Shown here piece by piece: positions 8,543 through 17,412 of a stretch of 64,000 nucleotides of DNA. Below the pieces are notes generated by a model. The model did not search any database. It was not told the origin of the DNA and was given only the letters and a program-made list of their open reading frames with translations. The position numbers and the translations under genes were made by a program. The DNA comes from Chryseobacterium polytrichastri (GTDB taxonomy: Bacteria; Bacteroidota; Bacteroidia; Flavobacteriales; Weeksellaceae): the NCBI RefSeq assembly GCF_900142445.1, contig NZ_FRAV01000013.1, positions 1 through 64,000 of the forward strand, in the 5' to 3' direction. Numbering within the stretch: the stretch's first letter is position 1; every line of letters begins with the position of its first letter.

Positions 8543-9213
8543 TAAATAAATTTATAACCAATTCCGTAAACAGCCTGAAAATCAGCTTTTGAATTGAGTG
8601 TTTTTAATTTTTTACGAAGATTTTTAATTTGAGAATAAATAAAATCCAGACTGTCTGCCTGATCGATGTAATCTCCCCAAATTGCTTCTGCAAGCATTGT
8701 CTTTTGCAACGTCTTTTCCGGGTTTATCACAAAATAGTAGAGGAGATCGTATTCTTTACGATTAAGGATCAATTCATTATCATCAATTTTCACAACCCTG
8801 CTTTCCGGATCAATATGAATGTTTTTATAGCTAATGGTATTTTCACCATCCTGATTTTTTCGTCTGATGACAGATTTAATTCTTGCCATCAATTCCGCCA
8901 GGTGAAAAGGCTTGGCGAGATAATCGTCTGCACCGATTTCTAATCCGTTCACTTTATCATCTACAGAATCTTTCGCAGATAGAATAATTACGGGATCTTT
9001 TTTATGTATTGCTTTAATTTCCTTCAGAAGATCCATTCCATTTCCGTCCGGCAGCATAATATCCAAAAGAATACAGTCATATTCATAAGAGATGATCTTT
9101 TCTAACCCTGATTGATAATCATCAGCATATTCAACAATAAAATGCTCTGCTTCAAGAAAACTTTGCACTACATTTCTTAATTCCGGTTCATCTTCTATAA
9201 TTAAAATCTTCAT
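8542..9213 (-). CDS. OmpR-family response regulator
   Basis: A 223-residue regulator. The receiver domain (1-120) has the acidic pocket IEDE at 6-9, phospho-acceptor Asp51 in ILLDIMLPDGNG and the conserved Lys in ADDYLAKPFHLAELMAR. A winged-helix DNA-binding domain (about 128-223) has LNRKEYDLLYYF and IYSQIKNLRKKL. It is translated directly before the kinase. The PepSY-like genes at 9296-9971 end in a terminator, so the regulator probably has its own promoter in 9214-9264. The PepSY genes are plausible targets, which is inference. Confidence 0.95.
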   Translation of the reverse strand: MKILIIEDEPELRNVVQSFLEAEHFIVEYADDYQSGLEKIISYEYDCILLDIMLPDGNGMDLLKEIKAIHKKDPVIILSAKDSVDDKVNGLEIGADDYLAKPFHLAELMARIKSVIRRKNQDGENTISYKNIHIDPESRVVKIDDNELILNRKEYDLLYYFVINPEKTLQKTMLAEAIWGDYIDQADSLDFIYSQIKNLRKKLKTLNSKADFQAVYGIGYKFI

Positions 9214-9264
9214 ATCTGCATTTTTTAATACATCTTAAGTTCAATCAAATATATAAAATTAAAA

Positions 9265-9282
9265 CCTCCTGAAGGCAGGAGG
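9265..9282 (-). terminator. terminator of the PepSY-like gene pair
   Basis: CCTCCTG-aagg-CAGGAGG is a GC-rich 7-bp stem just past the stop at 9296. On the minus strand it is followed by TTTTAATTTTATAT. Confidence 0.8.
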
Positions 9283-9295
9283 CTCGTGTATGCAT

Positions 9296-9484
9296 TTAAG
9301 AATTTGTTTTTATATACTTTCCCTTTGCATCAAAAATAAGACTTGACCCGTTCATCAAATTAATCTTGTATGCATTGTATTTCTCTTCAATAGAAGCAAT
9401 CCAGCTTCCAGCGTGATTTCTTGTAATATAGCTTAGAATGCTTTTTCTAATCGCTTTACCTGTCATTATGTTCCAATTTACCAT
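9296..9484 (-). CDS. small PepSY-like protein, shortened paralogue
   Basis: I use the ATG at 9484 (62 residues, MVNWNIMTGKAIRKSIL...). A longer frame to 9559 would overlap the upstream gene, and its extra N-terminus (NELTTNHKNHTLTTK) reads like translated spacer. The core YNAYKINLMNGSSLIFDAKG repeats the pattern of the larger neighbour (EAKLSNGIDLEFDKNG), so it is a half-length paralogue with one PepSY-like (PF11396-type) unit. It has no signal peptide, unlike the neighbour, and may be a decayed duplicate or a cytosolic remnant. It shares a transcript with 9522-9971. Confidence 0.6.
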   Translation of the reverse strand: MVNWNIMTGKAIRKSILSYITRNHAGSWIASIEEKYNAYKINLMNGSSLIFDAKGKYIKTNS

Positions 9485-9521
9485 ATTCTTTATTTTTGTT
9501 GTTAGTGTGTGATTTTTGTGA

Positions 9522-9971
9522 TTAGTCGTCAATTCGTTTAAAGTTTCCGTTCTTATCAAATTCCAGATCTATTCCATTAGAAAGTTTAGCTTCATAAGAC
9601 CACCTTTTTCTTTCTATTTTGACAATGTAAGTATTGGGAAAACTCTTAGCAACATAATTTTTTATCGCTGCAGGGATGAAACCATAAGGAACTTTCTGAT
9701 GTTTACCATCTACTTCTTTCCAGCTTCCTTTGCTGTCGAATTCAACTTTTATCCCGTTTGTTAAAAGAATTTTATATTCATCAACTCCGAAAATCTCATT
9801 GTCTTCAATAACAGAACTTGTTGCAATTCCTTTAAAATTAACGAACAGAAAATTCTTAGCAGTTTTTGGTAATTGATTAGCGCTTATCACTCGGTCTTGT
9901 CCATAAACAAAGCCCATCATTAATAAAAGCACTAACGCCAACACCACTGTTATTTTATTTCTTTTTTCCAT
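9522..9971 (-). CDS. secreted PepSY-like (BLIP-type fold) protein
   Basis: A 149-residue exported protein with signal peptide KITVVLALVLLLMMGFVYG cut near residue 24. Two repeats of the PepSY-like domain follow (about 28-85 and 95-149). Each starts with an 'LPKTAKNFL'/'IPAAIKNYV' helix and ends in a beta hairpin with NGIKVEFDSKG / NGIDLEFDKNG. Members of this Bacteroidota family are periplasmic, of unknown role, and often sit beside two-component systems, as here. First gene of a two-gene unit that ends at 9265. Confidence 0.85.
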   Translation of the reverse strand: MEKRNKITVVLALVLLLMMGFVYGQDRVISANQLPKTAKNFLFVNFKGIATSSVIEDNEIFGVDEYKILLTNGIKVEFDSKGSWKEVDGKHQKVPYGFIPAAIKNYVAKSFPNTYIVKIERKRWSYEAKLSNGIDLEFDKNGNFKRIDD

Positions 9972-10102
9972 AATTAATTGTTGTTTGTTAATTATTATGG
10001 AACAAAGATGTATATCAAATTAGGAAAGAATTAGGAAAAAATGAAAATGAAGAAAAAATATGAAAAATTATATTTGGTGCTTTTTTCTTGACATACTAAG
10101 GG

Positions 10103-10137
10103 TATCCTTGTCAAGATTTTGAACCTTGACAAGGATA
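10103..10137. terminator. 13-bp perfect inverted repeat between converging-free minus genes
   Basis: TATCCTTGTCAAG-attttgaac-CTTGACAAGGATA follows the YjjG-type gene on the minus strand. The stem is perfect, but there is no T-run on the minus strand (it continues accctta); the plus side has aaaattatt. It may be a terminator, an RNA 3' end stabiliser or a protein site. Confidence 0.5.
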
Positions 10138-10157
10138 AAATTATTAACTAAAAAACT

Positions 10158-10853
10158 TTATAAAAAATCTTTAATCTGTAAAAGGTGTGTGATTGATTTT
10201 AAGCCTTCTTCCTGCTTATTCTCTTTGTAAACATCAAAGAAAATAACATCAATGCCAAAGTTTTGAGATCCTACAACATCGGCAATCCAATCATCTCCTA
10301 TCAAAATACTTTCTTCTTTTTGAGCATTTGATAAGCTTAAAGAATATTCGAAAATTTCAGGATTGGGCTTTCTAACGCCTACAGAATCGGCACTTGTAAT
10401 GGTATGGAAATAATGGGCAATACCAGACAGAATACATTTTCTTTCTGTTACTTCTTTAAAGCCATTAGAGATTATATGCAGCGTGTAATGTTTAGATTTT
10501 AAGTATTCCAGGATTTCTTCTGCCCCTTCTACCAATTCATTATGATTAAGAATTTTATCTAAAAAATGCTCTTCAAAATATAGAGAAAGTTCTTTATTTT
10601 CTACTCCAAAATGTTTGAACGTATCATAAAAACGGTGCTCTCTCAAGTATTCTTTTCCAATGAGCCCGTCTCTTATATCTTCCCACAATTTTTCGTTGAT
10701 CTCATGATAAACTGCGTGAAAATCTTCAAAATCAATATTATATTGTAAAGAGATTTCTTTTGTTTCAAAAAGCGTTTTGATGGTAAGATAAGCGTTCTTA
10801 CGATGATCCCAAAGCGTATTATCAAGATCAAAAAAAATGTGCTGAATTTTCAT
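10158..10853 (-). CDS. yjjG: YjjG-type HAD pyrimidine 5'-nucleotidase
   Basis: A 231-residue haloacid-dehalogenase-family phosphatase. Motif I is FFDLDNTLWD near the N-terminus (nucleophile and acid/base Asp), motif II IISNGF, motif III Lys in VRKPNPEIF, and motif IV GDDWIADVVG. A helical cap lies between motifs I and II (about 20-100). YjjG removes phosphate from (non-canonical) pyrimidine nucleotides. I start at the ATG at 10853, because the longer frame would need a TTG and adds three residues. The gene is separate from the sigma-factor unit upstream. Confidence 0.85.
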   Translation of the reverse strand: MKIQHIFFDLDNTLWDHRKNAYLTIKTLFETKEISLQYNIDFEDFHAVYHEINEKLWEDIRDGLIGKEYLREHRFYDTFKHFGVENKELSLYFEEHFLDKILNHNELVEGAEEILEYLKSKHYTLHIISNGFKEVTERKCILSGIAHYFHTITSADSVGVRKPNPEIFEYSLSLSNAQKEESILIGDDWIADVVGSQNFGIDVIFFDVYKENKQEEGLKSITHLLQIKDFL

Positions 10854-10873
10854 ACAGCACAAAATTAATACTT

Positions 10874-11008
10874 TTAATTTTTAGAGATCGGATAATTCTT
10901 ACTCTTAGTTTTAACTACATCAATATTTTTAGAAAAATTGAGCAAAAAATCGATAATTTCTTTCTTAGGTTTCAAAGCTTTCACTTTTAAGGAATCATTT
11001 TTTTTCAT
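10874..11008 (-). CDS. 44-residue basic ORF behind the ECF sigma factor
   Basis: ATG at 11008 to TAA at 10874 reads MKKNDSLKVKALKPKKEIID and then a hydrophobic-amphipathic stretch (FLLNFSKNIDVVKTKSK). It begins 45 bases after the sigma-factor stop on the same strand. I recall similar short KxLKPKKExIDFLLxxSKxxxVxKTK proteins in flavobacterial genomes at this position, but cannot confirm it here. There is no known domain. It could be a small modulator of the sigma factor, which is speculative. Confidence 0.6.
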   Translation of the reverse strand: MKKNDSLKVKALKPKKEIIDFLLNFSKNIDVVKTKSKNYPISKN

Positions 11009-11052
11009 AGGCGATAAATGTTTTTCCTTAAAACGAGAATTTTTAAGAATTA

Positions 11053-11655
11053 TTATCTCGTTAATATGATATTATTCTCATCCATGATTTTTCTCAGGTT
11101 TATTAACGCATAACGCACTCTTCCTAAGGTAGTATTGATACTCATATCAGTATGATCTGCAATTTCCTTAAAGCTTAGCCCGTCAAAGAATCTAAGTTTA
11201 ATTACCTCCTGCTGATTAAGGGGTAAAAATTGCAACATTCTTAGTAAATCTTCCTGAATTTGATTGGTTACCAATTGATCTTCAATATTCTCAGAGGGCT
11301 CTCTGATAAGGTCAAAAATAGAATACTCATCCGTTTCGAAAGTAGTTTCTGAAACTTTGATGTTTTTTGATTTTAATCTGAAATGGTCTATAATAAGATT
11401 GTAGGCAATTCTTTTTGCCCAAAGGATGAATTTTCCTTCTTCGTTGTAACGGCCTTCTTTTAGCATTAAGATAATTTTCATGAAAGTATCCTGAAAAACA
11501 TCATTGGCCAAGTCCTCATCATTAATTTTGTAAAAAATGAATGTAAAAAGCTCTCTCTGGTGACGGTGAATAAGCGTTGATAATGCTGATTCGTCTCCTT
11601 TCTGGTAAAGGGAAATTAGTAAACTATCCGATTTTGATTTCATAACTCTTCTCAA
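11053..11655 (-). CDS. ECF-type RNA polymerase sigma factor
   Basis: A 200-residue sigma-70 family member with only regions 2 and 4. Region 2 is about 20-85 (RHQRELFTFIFYKI, DLANDVFQDTFMKII, and FILWAKRIAYNLIIDHFR for -10 recognition). Region 4 is about 130-195 (FLPLNQQEVIKLRFFDGLSF, IADHTDMSINTTLGRVRYAL helix-turn-helix). Start at 11655 (MRRVMKSK) or 11643. No anti-sigma gene is adjacent; the following 44-residue ORF is the only companion. The targets are unknown. Confidence 0.92.
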   Translation of the reverse strand: MRRVMKSKSDSLLISLYQKGDESALSTLIHRHQRELFTFIFYKINDEDLANDVFQDTFMKIILMLKEGRYNEEGKFILWAKRIAYNLIIDHFRLKSKNIKVSETTFETDEYSIFDLIREPSENIEDQLVTNQIQEDLLRMLQFLPLNQQEVIKLRFFDGLSFKEIADHTDMSINTTLGRVRYALINLRKIMDENNIILTR

Positions 11656-11841
11656 TAATAAAAAAATTTGTAGACAGACTTTCCTCTAGATAATTAATCT
11701 AGCCTTAGCTGTAAATACAAAACAGTTCTTTGGAGTAAAGTAGAATCAATAGGCGGTACATTATTTATTGGTGTAAATATAATAATTTTTTAATAACTGT
11801 TAACCTATTATTAATTTTTTACAAGAAAAATTTAAAAAAAA

Positions 11842-12327
11842 TCACTTAAACATGTCATGAATGAATACAGTAGGGATATTTAATGTAAAATTAACATTCA
11901 GACCTTTCATTTCTTTACCGTTTAAATTACTAATTGGGAAGGCGTAACCACCCGTAAGATCTAAAATTCCGAAAAGTGTAACTCCAATTTTTGGAGCAAC
12001 GTATTTATTTGTTCCTTCTGCCCCAATAATAAAATAATAAGAATGATAAAAATCTACATCTTTTTGAAAATTTAATAAGACGTCTGCCTGTAGTTTCGGC
12101 ATTATGGCAAATTCAGAATGGGTAGAGCCCATCAATGCAGAAGCTCCCAGTCTATAAATAACGTCATCATTTTTCAGGAAAAGCAACTTCCCTCCCACTT
12201 CTCCAAAACTCTGGTTTTGGTACGTATATCCTACCGTAAGCATCTTATGCATCGTATATTGAGCTTTGGCAAAAATGCTTAGAAAGAATGCGGACAGAAT
12301 GGTTATTGCAACTCGGAAATTCATCAT
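11842..12327 (-). CDS. exported protein, probable small outer membrane beta-barrel
   Basis: A 161-residue protein with a signal peptide (MNFRVAITILSAFFLSIFAKA, cut after the AQ region) and a body rich in alternating hydrophobic/aromatic strands (LTVGYTYQ, GGKLLFL, HSYYFIIGAEGT, PKIGVTLFGILDLTGGYAFP). The repeated beta pattern suggests an 8-stranded barrel or a beta-rich periplasmic protein, but no family name can be given. It is alone between metK and the sigma factor, with 186 non-coding AT-rich bases to the latter. Confidence 0.75.
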   Translation of the reverse strand: MMNFRVAITILSAFFLSIFAKAQYTMHKMLTVGYTYQNQSFGEVGGKLLFLKNDDVIYRLGASALMGSTHSEFAIMPKLQADVLLNFQKDVDFYHSYYFIIGAEGTNKYVAPKIGVTLFGILDLTGGYAFPISNLNGKEMKGLNVNFTLNIPTVFIHDMFK

Positions 12328-12409
12328 CTTTAAATTATTTAAGTGTAAAATTAAAAAAAACTGCCTTACCTGAAAGATAAAGCAGTAATTTATTATGTTG
12401 AGAAAAAAA

Positions 12410-13690
12410 TTAAATTCCGAAAGAAGCTTTAATTTCGTCTACTTTGTCTAGTTTTTCCCAAGTAAAGAATTCCAGCCCTGTAAGCGTTAATTCGTTCTTG
12501 TGACCTTTATTGAAAGTTTTATCAGCTACATAATGCTCTCTTCCCATGTGTCCGTAAGAAGCAGTATCCTGATAGATAGGGTTTCTCAATTTTAAGTTTT
12601 GCTCAATAGCATAAGGTCTTAAATCAAAAATTGTAGATATTTTTTTAGCAATTTCACCATCGTTGATCGCTACTTTTGAAGTTCCGTAAGTATTGATGTA
12701 TAAACCACAAGGTTCAGCAACACCAATCGCGTAAGAAACCTGTACCAAAACTTCGTCAGCAACACCTGCAGCCACTAAGTTTTTAGCGATGTGTCTTGTT
12801 GCATAAGCAGCACTTCTATCTACTTTTGAAGGATCTTTTCCAGAGAATGCACCACCACCGTGAGCACCTTTACCACCGTAAGTATCAACGATGATTTTTC
12901 TTCCTGTAAGACCTGTATCTCCGTGAGGTCCTCCGATTACGAATTTCCCTGTTGGATTGATATGATATTTGATCTGATCATTAAATAACGCTTTAATTTC
13001 CTCAGTCTGTAAAGCGACTACTCTAGGAATTAAAATATTTTTAATGTCTTCACGAATCTTGTTCAACATTTCTTCTTCAGCTGCAAAATCATCATGCTGA
13101 GTAGAAACTACAATAGAATCAATTCTTACTGGTTTGTGATCATCAGAATATTCAATTGTAACTTGGCTTTTTGCATCCGGACGAAGATAAACGATATCTT
13201 TATTTTCTCTTCTGATAGCAGAAAGCTCTTTCAAAATAGTGTGGGCTAAATCTAATGCCAAAGGCATATAATTCGCTGTTTCATTGGTAGCATACCCAAA
13301 CATCATTCCTTGGTCTCCTGCTCCTTGTGCATTTGCCTTAGCTTCGAAAGACTCGTCATTTACAGCTCTGTCAACACCTTGGTTAATGTCCGGAGATTGT
13401 TCGTGAATTGCAGAAATAACTCCACAAGAATCACCATTAAACATGTATTCTCCTTTTGTATATCCAATTCCGTTGATAACCTCTCTTGCAATAGTCTGTA
13501 CATCTAAATAGGCATCAGACTTTACTTCACCTGCTAACACTACCTGCCCTGTTGTAACAAGAGTTTCACAAGCTACTTTTGAGCTCTTATCGTATGCTAA
13601 AAAATGATCGATTAACGCATCAGAGATCTGATCGGCAATTTTATCTGGATGCCCTTCTGAAACTGATTCAGACGTAAATAAATAAGACAT
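12410..13690 (-). CDS. metK: S-adenosylmethionine synthetase
   Basis: Makes S-adenosylmethionine from methionine and ATP. The 426-residue protein has all the hallmark blocks: [17 protein letters not shown] at the N-terminus (catalytic His and Mg ligand), [15 protein letters not shown] in the centre, the nonapeptide-like [34 protein letters not shown], and the P-loop-like [12 protein letters not shown]. The 5' leader carries a SAM-II-type riboswitch (13765-13820), so SAM should repress its own synthesis at the RNA level. The gene is monocistronic. Confidence 0.97.
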   Translation of the reverse strand: MSYLFTSESVSEGHPDKIADQISDALIDHFLAYDKSSKVACETLVTTGQVVLAGEVKSDAYLDVQTIAREVINGIGYTKGEYMFNGDSCGVISAIHEQSPDINQGVDRAVNDESFEAKANAQGAGDQGMMFGYATNETANYMPLALDLAHTILKELSAIRRENKDIVYLRPDAKSQVTIEYSDDHKPVRIDSIVVSTQHDDFAAEEEMLNKIREDIKNILIPRVVALQTEEIKALFNDQIKYHINPTGKFVIGGPHGDTGLTGRKIIVDTYGGKGAHGGGAFSGKDPSKVDRSAAYATRHIAKNLVAAGVADEVLVQVSYAIGVAEPCGLYINTYGTSKVAINDGEIAKKISTIFDLRPYAIEQNLKLRNPIYQDTASYGHMGREHYVADKTFNKGHKNELTLTGLEFFTWEKLDKVDEIKASFGI

Positions 13691-13764
13691 ATTATTCTGT
13701 ATTTTTAGATTAAAAAAAATGAAGAAAAACCTGAATAATTGCCAGAAAAGCTCAAAATAGAAAT

Positions 13765-13820
13765 ACTGTTTTAGCTTTTTTTTATAGAGGTTGCAATCAG
13801 GTCAAATTTTTCCTCGTTCG
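13765..13820 (-). promoter_or_regulatory. SAM-II-type riboswitch in the metK leader
   Basis: Read on the minus strand, GAGG opens a stem and is followed by aaaaatttGACCTGATTGCAA. CCTC closes the stem, and the 3' part is AAAAAGCTAAAACAG. The conserved ATTGCAA before P1' and GCTAAAA in the 3' strand are the signature of SAM-II, and CTG in the loop can pair with the terminal CAG to make the H-type pseudoknot. It begins about 11 bases after a good -7 box and ends about 75 bases before the metK ATG. Confidence 0.72.
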
Positions 13821-13830
13821 TAAACGTTGA

Positions 13831-13862
13831 CAAATTTAAGTACTATTTTTTTAATACTCAAA
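13831..13862 (-). promoter_or_regulatory. metK promoter
   Basis: On the minus strand TTTG (13859-13862), a 20-base spacer and TAAATTTG (13831-13838) match the Bacteroidota TTTG-N19/20-TAnnTTTG promoter at every fixed position. The expected start point is a few bases before the SAM-II fold. Confidence 0.75.
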
Positions 13863-13925
13863 ACTTTTGTTTACTAATTATAATTTTCTTTAAATTAATG
13901 ATTTATCAATATTAAAAAAATTAAA

Positions 13926-14876
13926 CTATTGTGGTTTTATACTTACGAATTCCTTTGGGCTTTCGTTATAATTTAGTTTGTTTTTTAAAGAAACTCTGAT
14001 AGAATTAGATAATTCATCAATAATCTTTTGCTTAAAAGTAGGCTTATAATAAATGATGCTTATCTCTCTGTAAGGGAAAGGTTTCTTAAACCTGAACACA
14101 TTTTCTTTTTGCTCTTCAGAAAGTTGGCTTAATGCTAATTCTGGTAAAATACTGATTCCACCCACTTTATCTACCATATGTACCAAAGTCTGAATATTAG
14201 ACGCCAAGAAATCTAAATTCTTAGGTTTCAACGTATTCTCTTTTAGGTGACAGATATTTTCAAATTGGTTTCTTAGGCAGTTTCCTTCCTCAAGCAACCA
14301 AACTTTTTCAACATTAAGATCTTCAGGAACAACGTAAGAATTTTTCTTATTAGCCTCAGTATTTGAACTGTAGATCATCAATTCTTCATTAAATAAGAAG
14401 TCCTGATAAAATTCGTCAGCCGTATCATAAGGAGTTGAAATAATTCCTGCATCCAATTCTCCTGCTTTTAAAGCTTTAATAATACTATCAGTGGTCATTT
14501 CTTTTACATTCATCTGAATTTTCGGATTCTCTTCCAAGAATGCAAAAATCTCAGTAGGTAGAATGAAAGATGATACCGTAGGAATGATTCCTAAATTGAT
14601 GGTTCCTCCTAAGATATTATTTAAAAGGTTAGCTTTATTCCTCAATTCATTGACGGACTCTATAATTACCTTTGCCTGATCAATGATCTGAAGCCCAACA
14701 TCCGTAGTACGAATCGGGTGGGTAGTTCTATCAAAAACCTTTACATCCAGTTCATCCTCAAATTTCTGTATCATTGCACTCAATGTAGGCTGTGTAATGA
14801 AGCAAGCTTGAGCTGCTTTTCCAAAGTGTTTATACTTATCTACAGCGATAAGATATTCCAATTGCTGAATGTTCAT
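13926..14876 (-). CDS. oxyR: LysR-type peroxide sensor OxyR
   Basis: A 316-residue LysR regulator. The N-terminal winged helix-turn-helix (1-62) has GKAAQACFITQPTLSAMIQKFE, and the effector domain runs about 90-300. The redox pair of E. coli OxyR (GHCLRDQ....C) is conserved: GNCLRNQFENIC puts Cys200 and Cys209 at the same eight-residue spacing. This supports a true H2O2 sensor rather than a generic LysR. It is divergent from katA with a 132-base shared promoter region, the classic arrangement for direct activation of catalase. Confidence 0.93.
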   Translation of the reverse strand: MNIQQLEYLIAVDKYKHFGKAAQACFITQPTLSAMIQKFEDELDVKVFDRTTHPIRTTDVGLQIIDQAKVIIESVNELRNKANLLNNILGGTINLGIIPTVSSFILPTEIFAFLEENPKIQMNVKEMTTDSIIKALKAGELDAGIISTPYDTADEFYQDFLFNEELMIYSSNTEANKKNSYVVPEDLNVEKVWLLEEGNCLRNQFENICHLKENTLKPKNLDFLASNIQTLVHMVDKVGGISILPELALSQLSEEQKENVFRFKKPFPYREISIIYYKPTFKQKIIDELSNSIRVSLKNKLNYNESPKEFVSIKPQ

Positions 14877-14896
14877 CTGATTAATATTATCTATTA

Positions 14897-14904
14897 CAAA
14901 GATA
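14897..14904 (-). promoter_or_regulatory. candidate oxyR -7 box
   Basis: TATCTTTG (minus strand) fits TAnnTTTG 20 bases before the oxyR start. No matching -33 TTTG is present, as may be expected for an autoregulated gene. Confidence 0.4.
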
Positions 14905-14938
14905 TGATGTTTTTGCGATTAGCAATTAAAAATTCCTG

Positions 14939-14946
14939 TAATTTTG
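14939..14946 (+). promoter_or_regulatory. candidate katA -7 box
   Basis: TAATTTTG fits TAnnTTTG. A TTTG lies 23 bases upstream (14912-14915), a spacer longer than the usual 19-21, which would suit an activator-dependent promoter. OxyR probably binds within 14877-15008; no exact operator could be drawn. Confidence 0.4.
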
Positions 14947-15008
14947 ATAATTAGTACCTTTACATAATAGTATATAAACCGTAAATTAATCATTCAAATC
15001 ATAACTAT

Positions 15009-16496
15009 ATGGATTCTAAAAAATTAACATTAAGCAGCGGTGCTCCATATTTTGAGCATCAAGATTCTCAGACCGTGGGTCCAAGAGGTCCCGTATTATT
15101 ACAGGATTTTATACTTCAGGAAAACTTAGCGCATTTTGTAAGAGAAAGAATCCCTGAAAGAATTGTTCACGCAAAAGGAAGTGGTGCTTATGGAACATTA
15201 ACCATAACACATGATATTAGTAAATATACCAAAGCAAAAATATTTTCACAAGTTGGAAATTCATGCAGAATGTTCGCCCGTTTCTCTACCGTAGGTGGCG
15301 AAAAAGGAAGTGCAGATACCGCAAGAGACCCTAGAGGATTTGCTTTGAAATTTTATACAGAAGACGGAAATTGGGACCTTGTTGGAAACAACACTCCTGT
15401 ATTCTTTATCAAGGATGCTAAAAAATTTCCAGATTTCATTCATACCCAAAAAAGAGTTCCTAAAACCAACTTAAAGAGCGCAACAATGATGTGGGATTTT
15501 TGGAGTTTAAACCCGGAGTCACTTCATCAGGTTTTAATTTTGATGTCAGACAGAGGAACTCCTTACGGATTCAGACACATGCATGGTTTTGGGTCTCATA
15601 CCTTTTCAATGATCAATGCCAATAACGAAAGAGTTTGGGTGAAATTTCATTTTAAAACAAAACAGGGAGTTAAAAACTTCACCAATGAAGATGCCGTGAA
15701 AATGGCAGGAGAAAACCCCGATTTCGCTCAGGAAGATCTTTGCAACGCTATTGATAGTGGAGATTTCCCAAAATGGACAATGTACATCCAGGTAATGACA
15801 GAAGAGCAGGCAAAAGATTTCAGATGGAATCCTTTTGACATTACTAAAGTTTGGTTCCAAGGAGATTTCCCTTTGATTGAAGTGGGCGAAATGGAATTGA
15901 ATGAAGTTCCTGTAAATTATTTCGCACACGTAGAACAATCTACTTTCTCGCCAAGTAATTTAATTGACGGAATTAGTTTCTCTCCCGATAAAATGCTTCA
16001 AGGAAGATTATTCTCTTATCCTGATGCTCACCGATACAGAGTTGGCGTAAATGCACACCAATTGGAAGTTAACCGTTGCCCTTTTGCCGTTAACAACTAT
16101 CAAAGAGACGGTTATATGGCAGATTCTAGTCAATATCAAGACAAACCAAATTATCATCCTAACAGTTTTGATGATATTAAGGCAGATTCAGCTTATAAAA
16201 ATTTCGAATATGAGCTAGACAGCAACCACGTTGCCAGCTACAACAGAAACGAAAATGATGATGACCACTACACTCAACCAGGGTTATTATATACAAAAGC
16301 AATGAACACTGAAGACAGAGAACATCTAATTCATAATATCATTGAAAGTATGAAGGGAATTGATGGTCCAAAGAGAGATGAAATCATAAATAGACAATTA
16401 TGTCATTTTTTTAGAGCAAATATTGAACTTGGCATGAAAGTAGCATCACAACTAAATGTTAATATAGATGCAAATATGATAAATCATTCCAAATAA
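15009..16496 (+). CDS. katA: haem catalase, small-subunit (clade 3) type
   Basis: Splits hydrogen peroxide to water and oxygen. The 495-residue protein has distal catalytic His54 in ERIVHAKGSGAYG, Asn in WDLVGNNTPVFF, and the proximal haem-ligand Tyr337 in RLFSYPDAHRYRVG. The length and RDPRGFALKFYTEDGN block fit the NADPH-binding small-subunit group. There is no signal peptide, so it acts in the cytoplasm. It is divergent from oxyR. Confidence 0.97.
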   Translation: MDSKKLTLSSGAPYFEHQDSQTVGPRGPVLLQDFILQENLAHFVRERIPERIVHAKGSGAYGTLTITHDISKYTKAKIFSQVGNSCRMFARFSTVGGEKGSADTARDPRGFALKFYTEDGNWDLVGNNTPVFFIKDAKKFPDFIHTQKRVPKTNLKSATMMWDFWSLNPESLHQVLILMSDRGTPYGFRHMHGFGSHTFSMINANNERVWVKFHFKTKQGVKNFTNEDAVKMAGENPDFAQEDLCNAIDSGDFPKWTMYIQVMTEEQAKDFRWNPFDITKVWFQGDFPLIEVGEMELNEVPVNYFAHVEQSTFSPSNLIDGISFSPDKMLQGRLFSYPDAHRYRVGVNAHQLEVNRCPFAVNNYQRDGYMADSSQYQDKPNYHPNSFDDIKADSAYKNFEYELDSNHVASYNRNENDDDHYTQPGLLYTKAMNTEDREHLIHNIIESMKGIDGPKRDEIINRQLCHFFRANIELGMKVASQLNVNIDANMINHSK

Positions 16497-16602
16497 ACAT
16501 ATTTGAATAATAATTTCAATTTAAAGGAAAAAAAAATAGTATTTTTTCCTTTTTTTTGTAAAAAATTTATAATTTGCAAAAAGTAATATTTAAAGTGGAA
16601 AA

Positions 16603-17370
16603 ATGAGTTACGAAAACATATTATTAACGAAAGAAGATAAATTATCAATAATCACGATTAACAGACCTGAAAGTTTAAATGCTTTAAACGCGAAGACAAT
16701 TAAGGAAATCAGTTCTGCAATAAACGAACTTAATAATGATCATTCATGCAGAGTAATCATTATTACAGGAAGTGGAGAAAAATCTTTCGTTGCTGGCGCT
16801 GATATTAAAGAATTCAGTGATTTCGGACAAGAAAAAGCAGAAGAATTAGCCAGAAATGGTCAAAACTTTCTTTTTAATACAATAGAAAACTTATCTAAAC
16901 CTGTTATAGCAGCCGTAAACGGATTTGCATTAGGAGGTGGTTTAGAGCTTGCCATGGCATGCCACATCAGATACGCATCGGAAAATGCTAAATTGGGTCT
17001 TCCAGAAGTTACCTTAGGATTAATTCCTGGTTACGGAGGAACGCAAAGGCTTCCAAAGCTTGTAGGAAAAGGTATTGCCAATGAAATGATCTTTTCAGCC
17101 AAAATGATCCCAGCTCAGAGAGCTAAAGAAATCGGGTTGGTGAATGAAGTATATCCTATTGAAGAATTAATAACCAAAACAAAAGAACTAGCAAATGTAA
17201 TTGCCAACAACTCACCAATGGCAATATCAAAGGCAATACATGCCGTAAACTTATCTGATACAGATAAAGGTTTCGAAGCTGAGATTAAATATTTCGGGGA
17301 GCTTTTTGAACTTGACGATAAGAAAGAAGGAGTTTCTGCTTTTATTGAAAAAAGAAAGCCTAACTTCTAA
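16603..17370 (+). CDS. enoyl-CoA hydratase/isomerase family protein
   Basis: A 255-residue crotonase-fold enzyme, probably hydrating 2-enoyl-CoA in fatty-acid breakdown. The oxyanion-hole segments are VAGADIKEF (near 65) and ALGGGLELAMACH (near 107). The catalytic Glu pair is in GGLELAM and LPEVTLGLIPGYGGTQRLP. It is followed by a deaminase, xerD and a NUDIX gene on the same strand with short gaps, but no beta-oxidation partner is adjacent, so the exact substrate is uncertain. Confidence 0.9.
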   Translation: MSYENILLTKEDKLSIITINRPESLNALNAKTIKEISSAINELNNDHSCRVIIITGSGEKSFVAGADIKEFSDFGQEKAEELARNGQNFLFNTIENLSKPVIAAVNGFALGGGLELAMACHIRYASENAKLGLPEVTLGLIPGYGGTQRLPKLVGKGIANEMIFSAKMIPAQRAKEIGLVNEVYPIEELITKTKELANVIANNSPMAISKAIHAVNLSDTDKGFEAEIKYFGELFELDDKKEGVSAFIEKRKPNF

Positions 17371-17412
17371 GAAAATTAATCCAATTATTTCGAAAAAAAA
17401 CAATGAAGCTGT

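Noticed and set aside
8629..8943. 104-codon plus-strand frame
   Set aside because: Antisense shadow of the response regulator; the regulator shows every expected motif, and this frame shows none.
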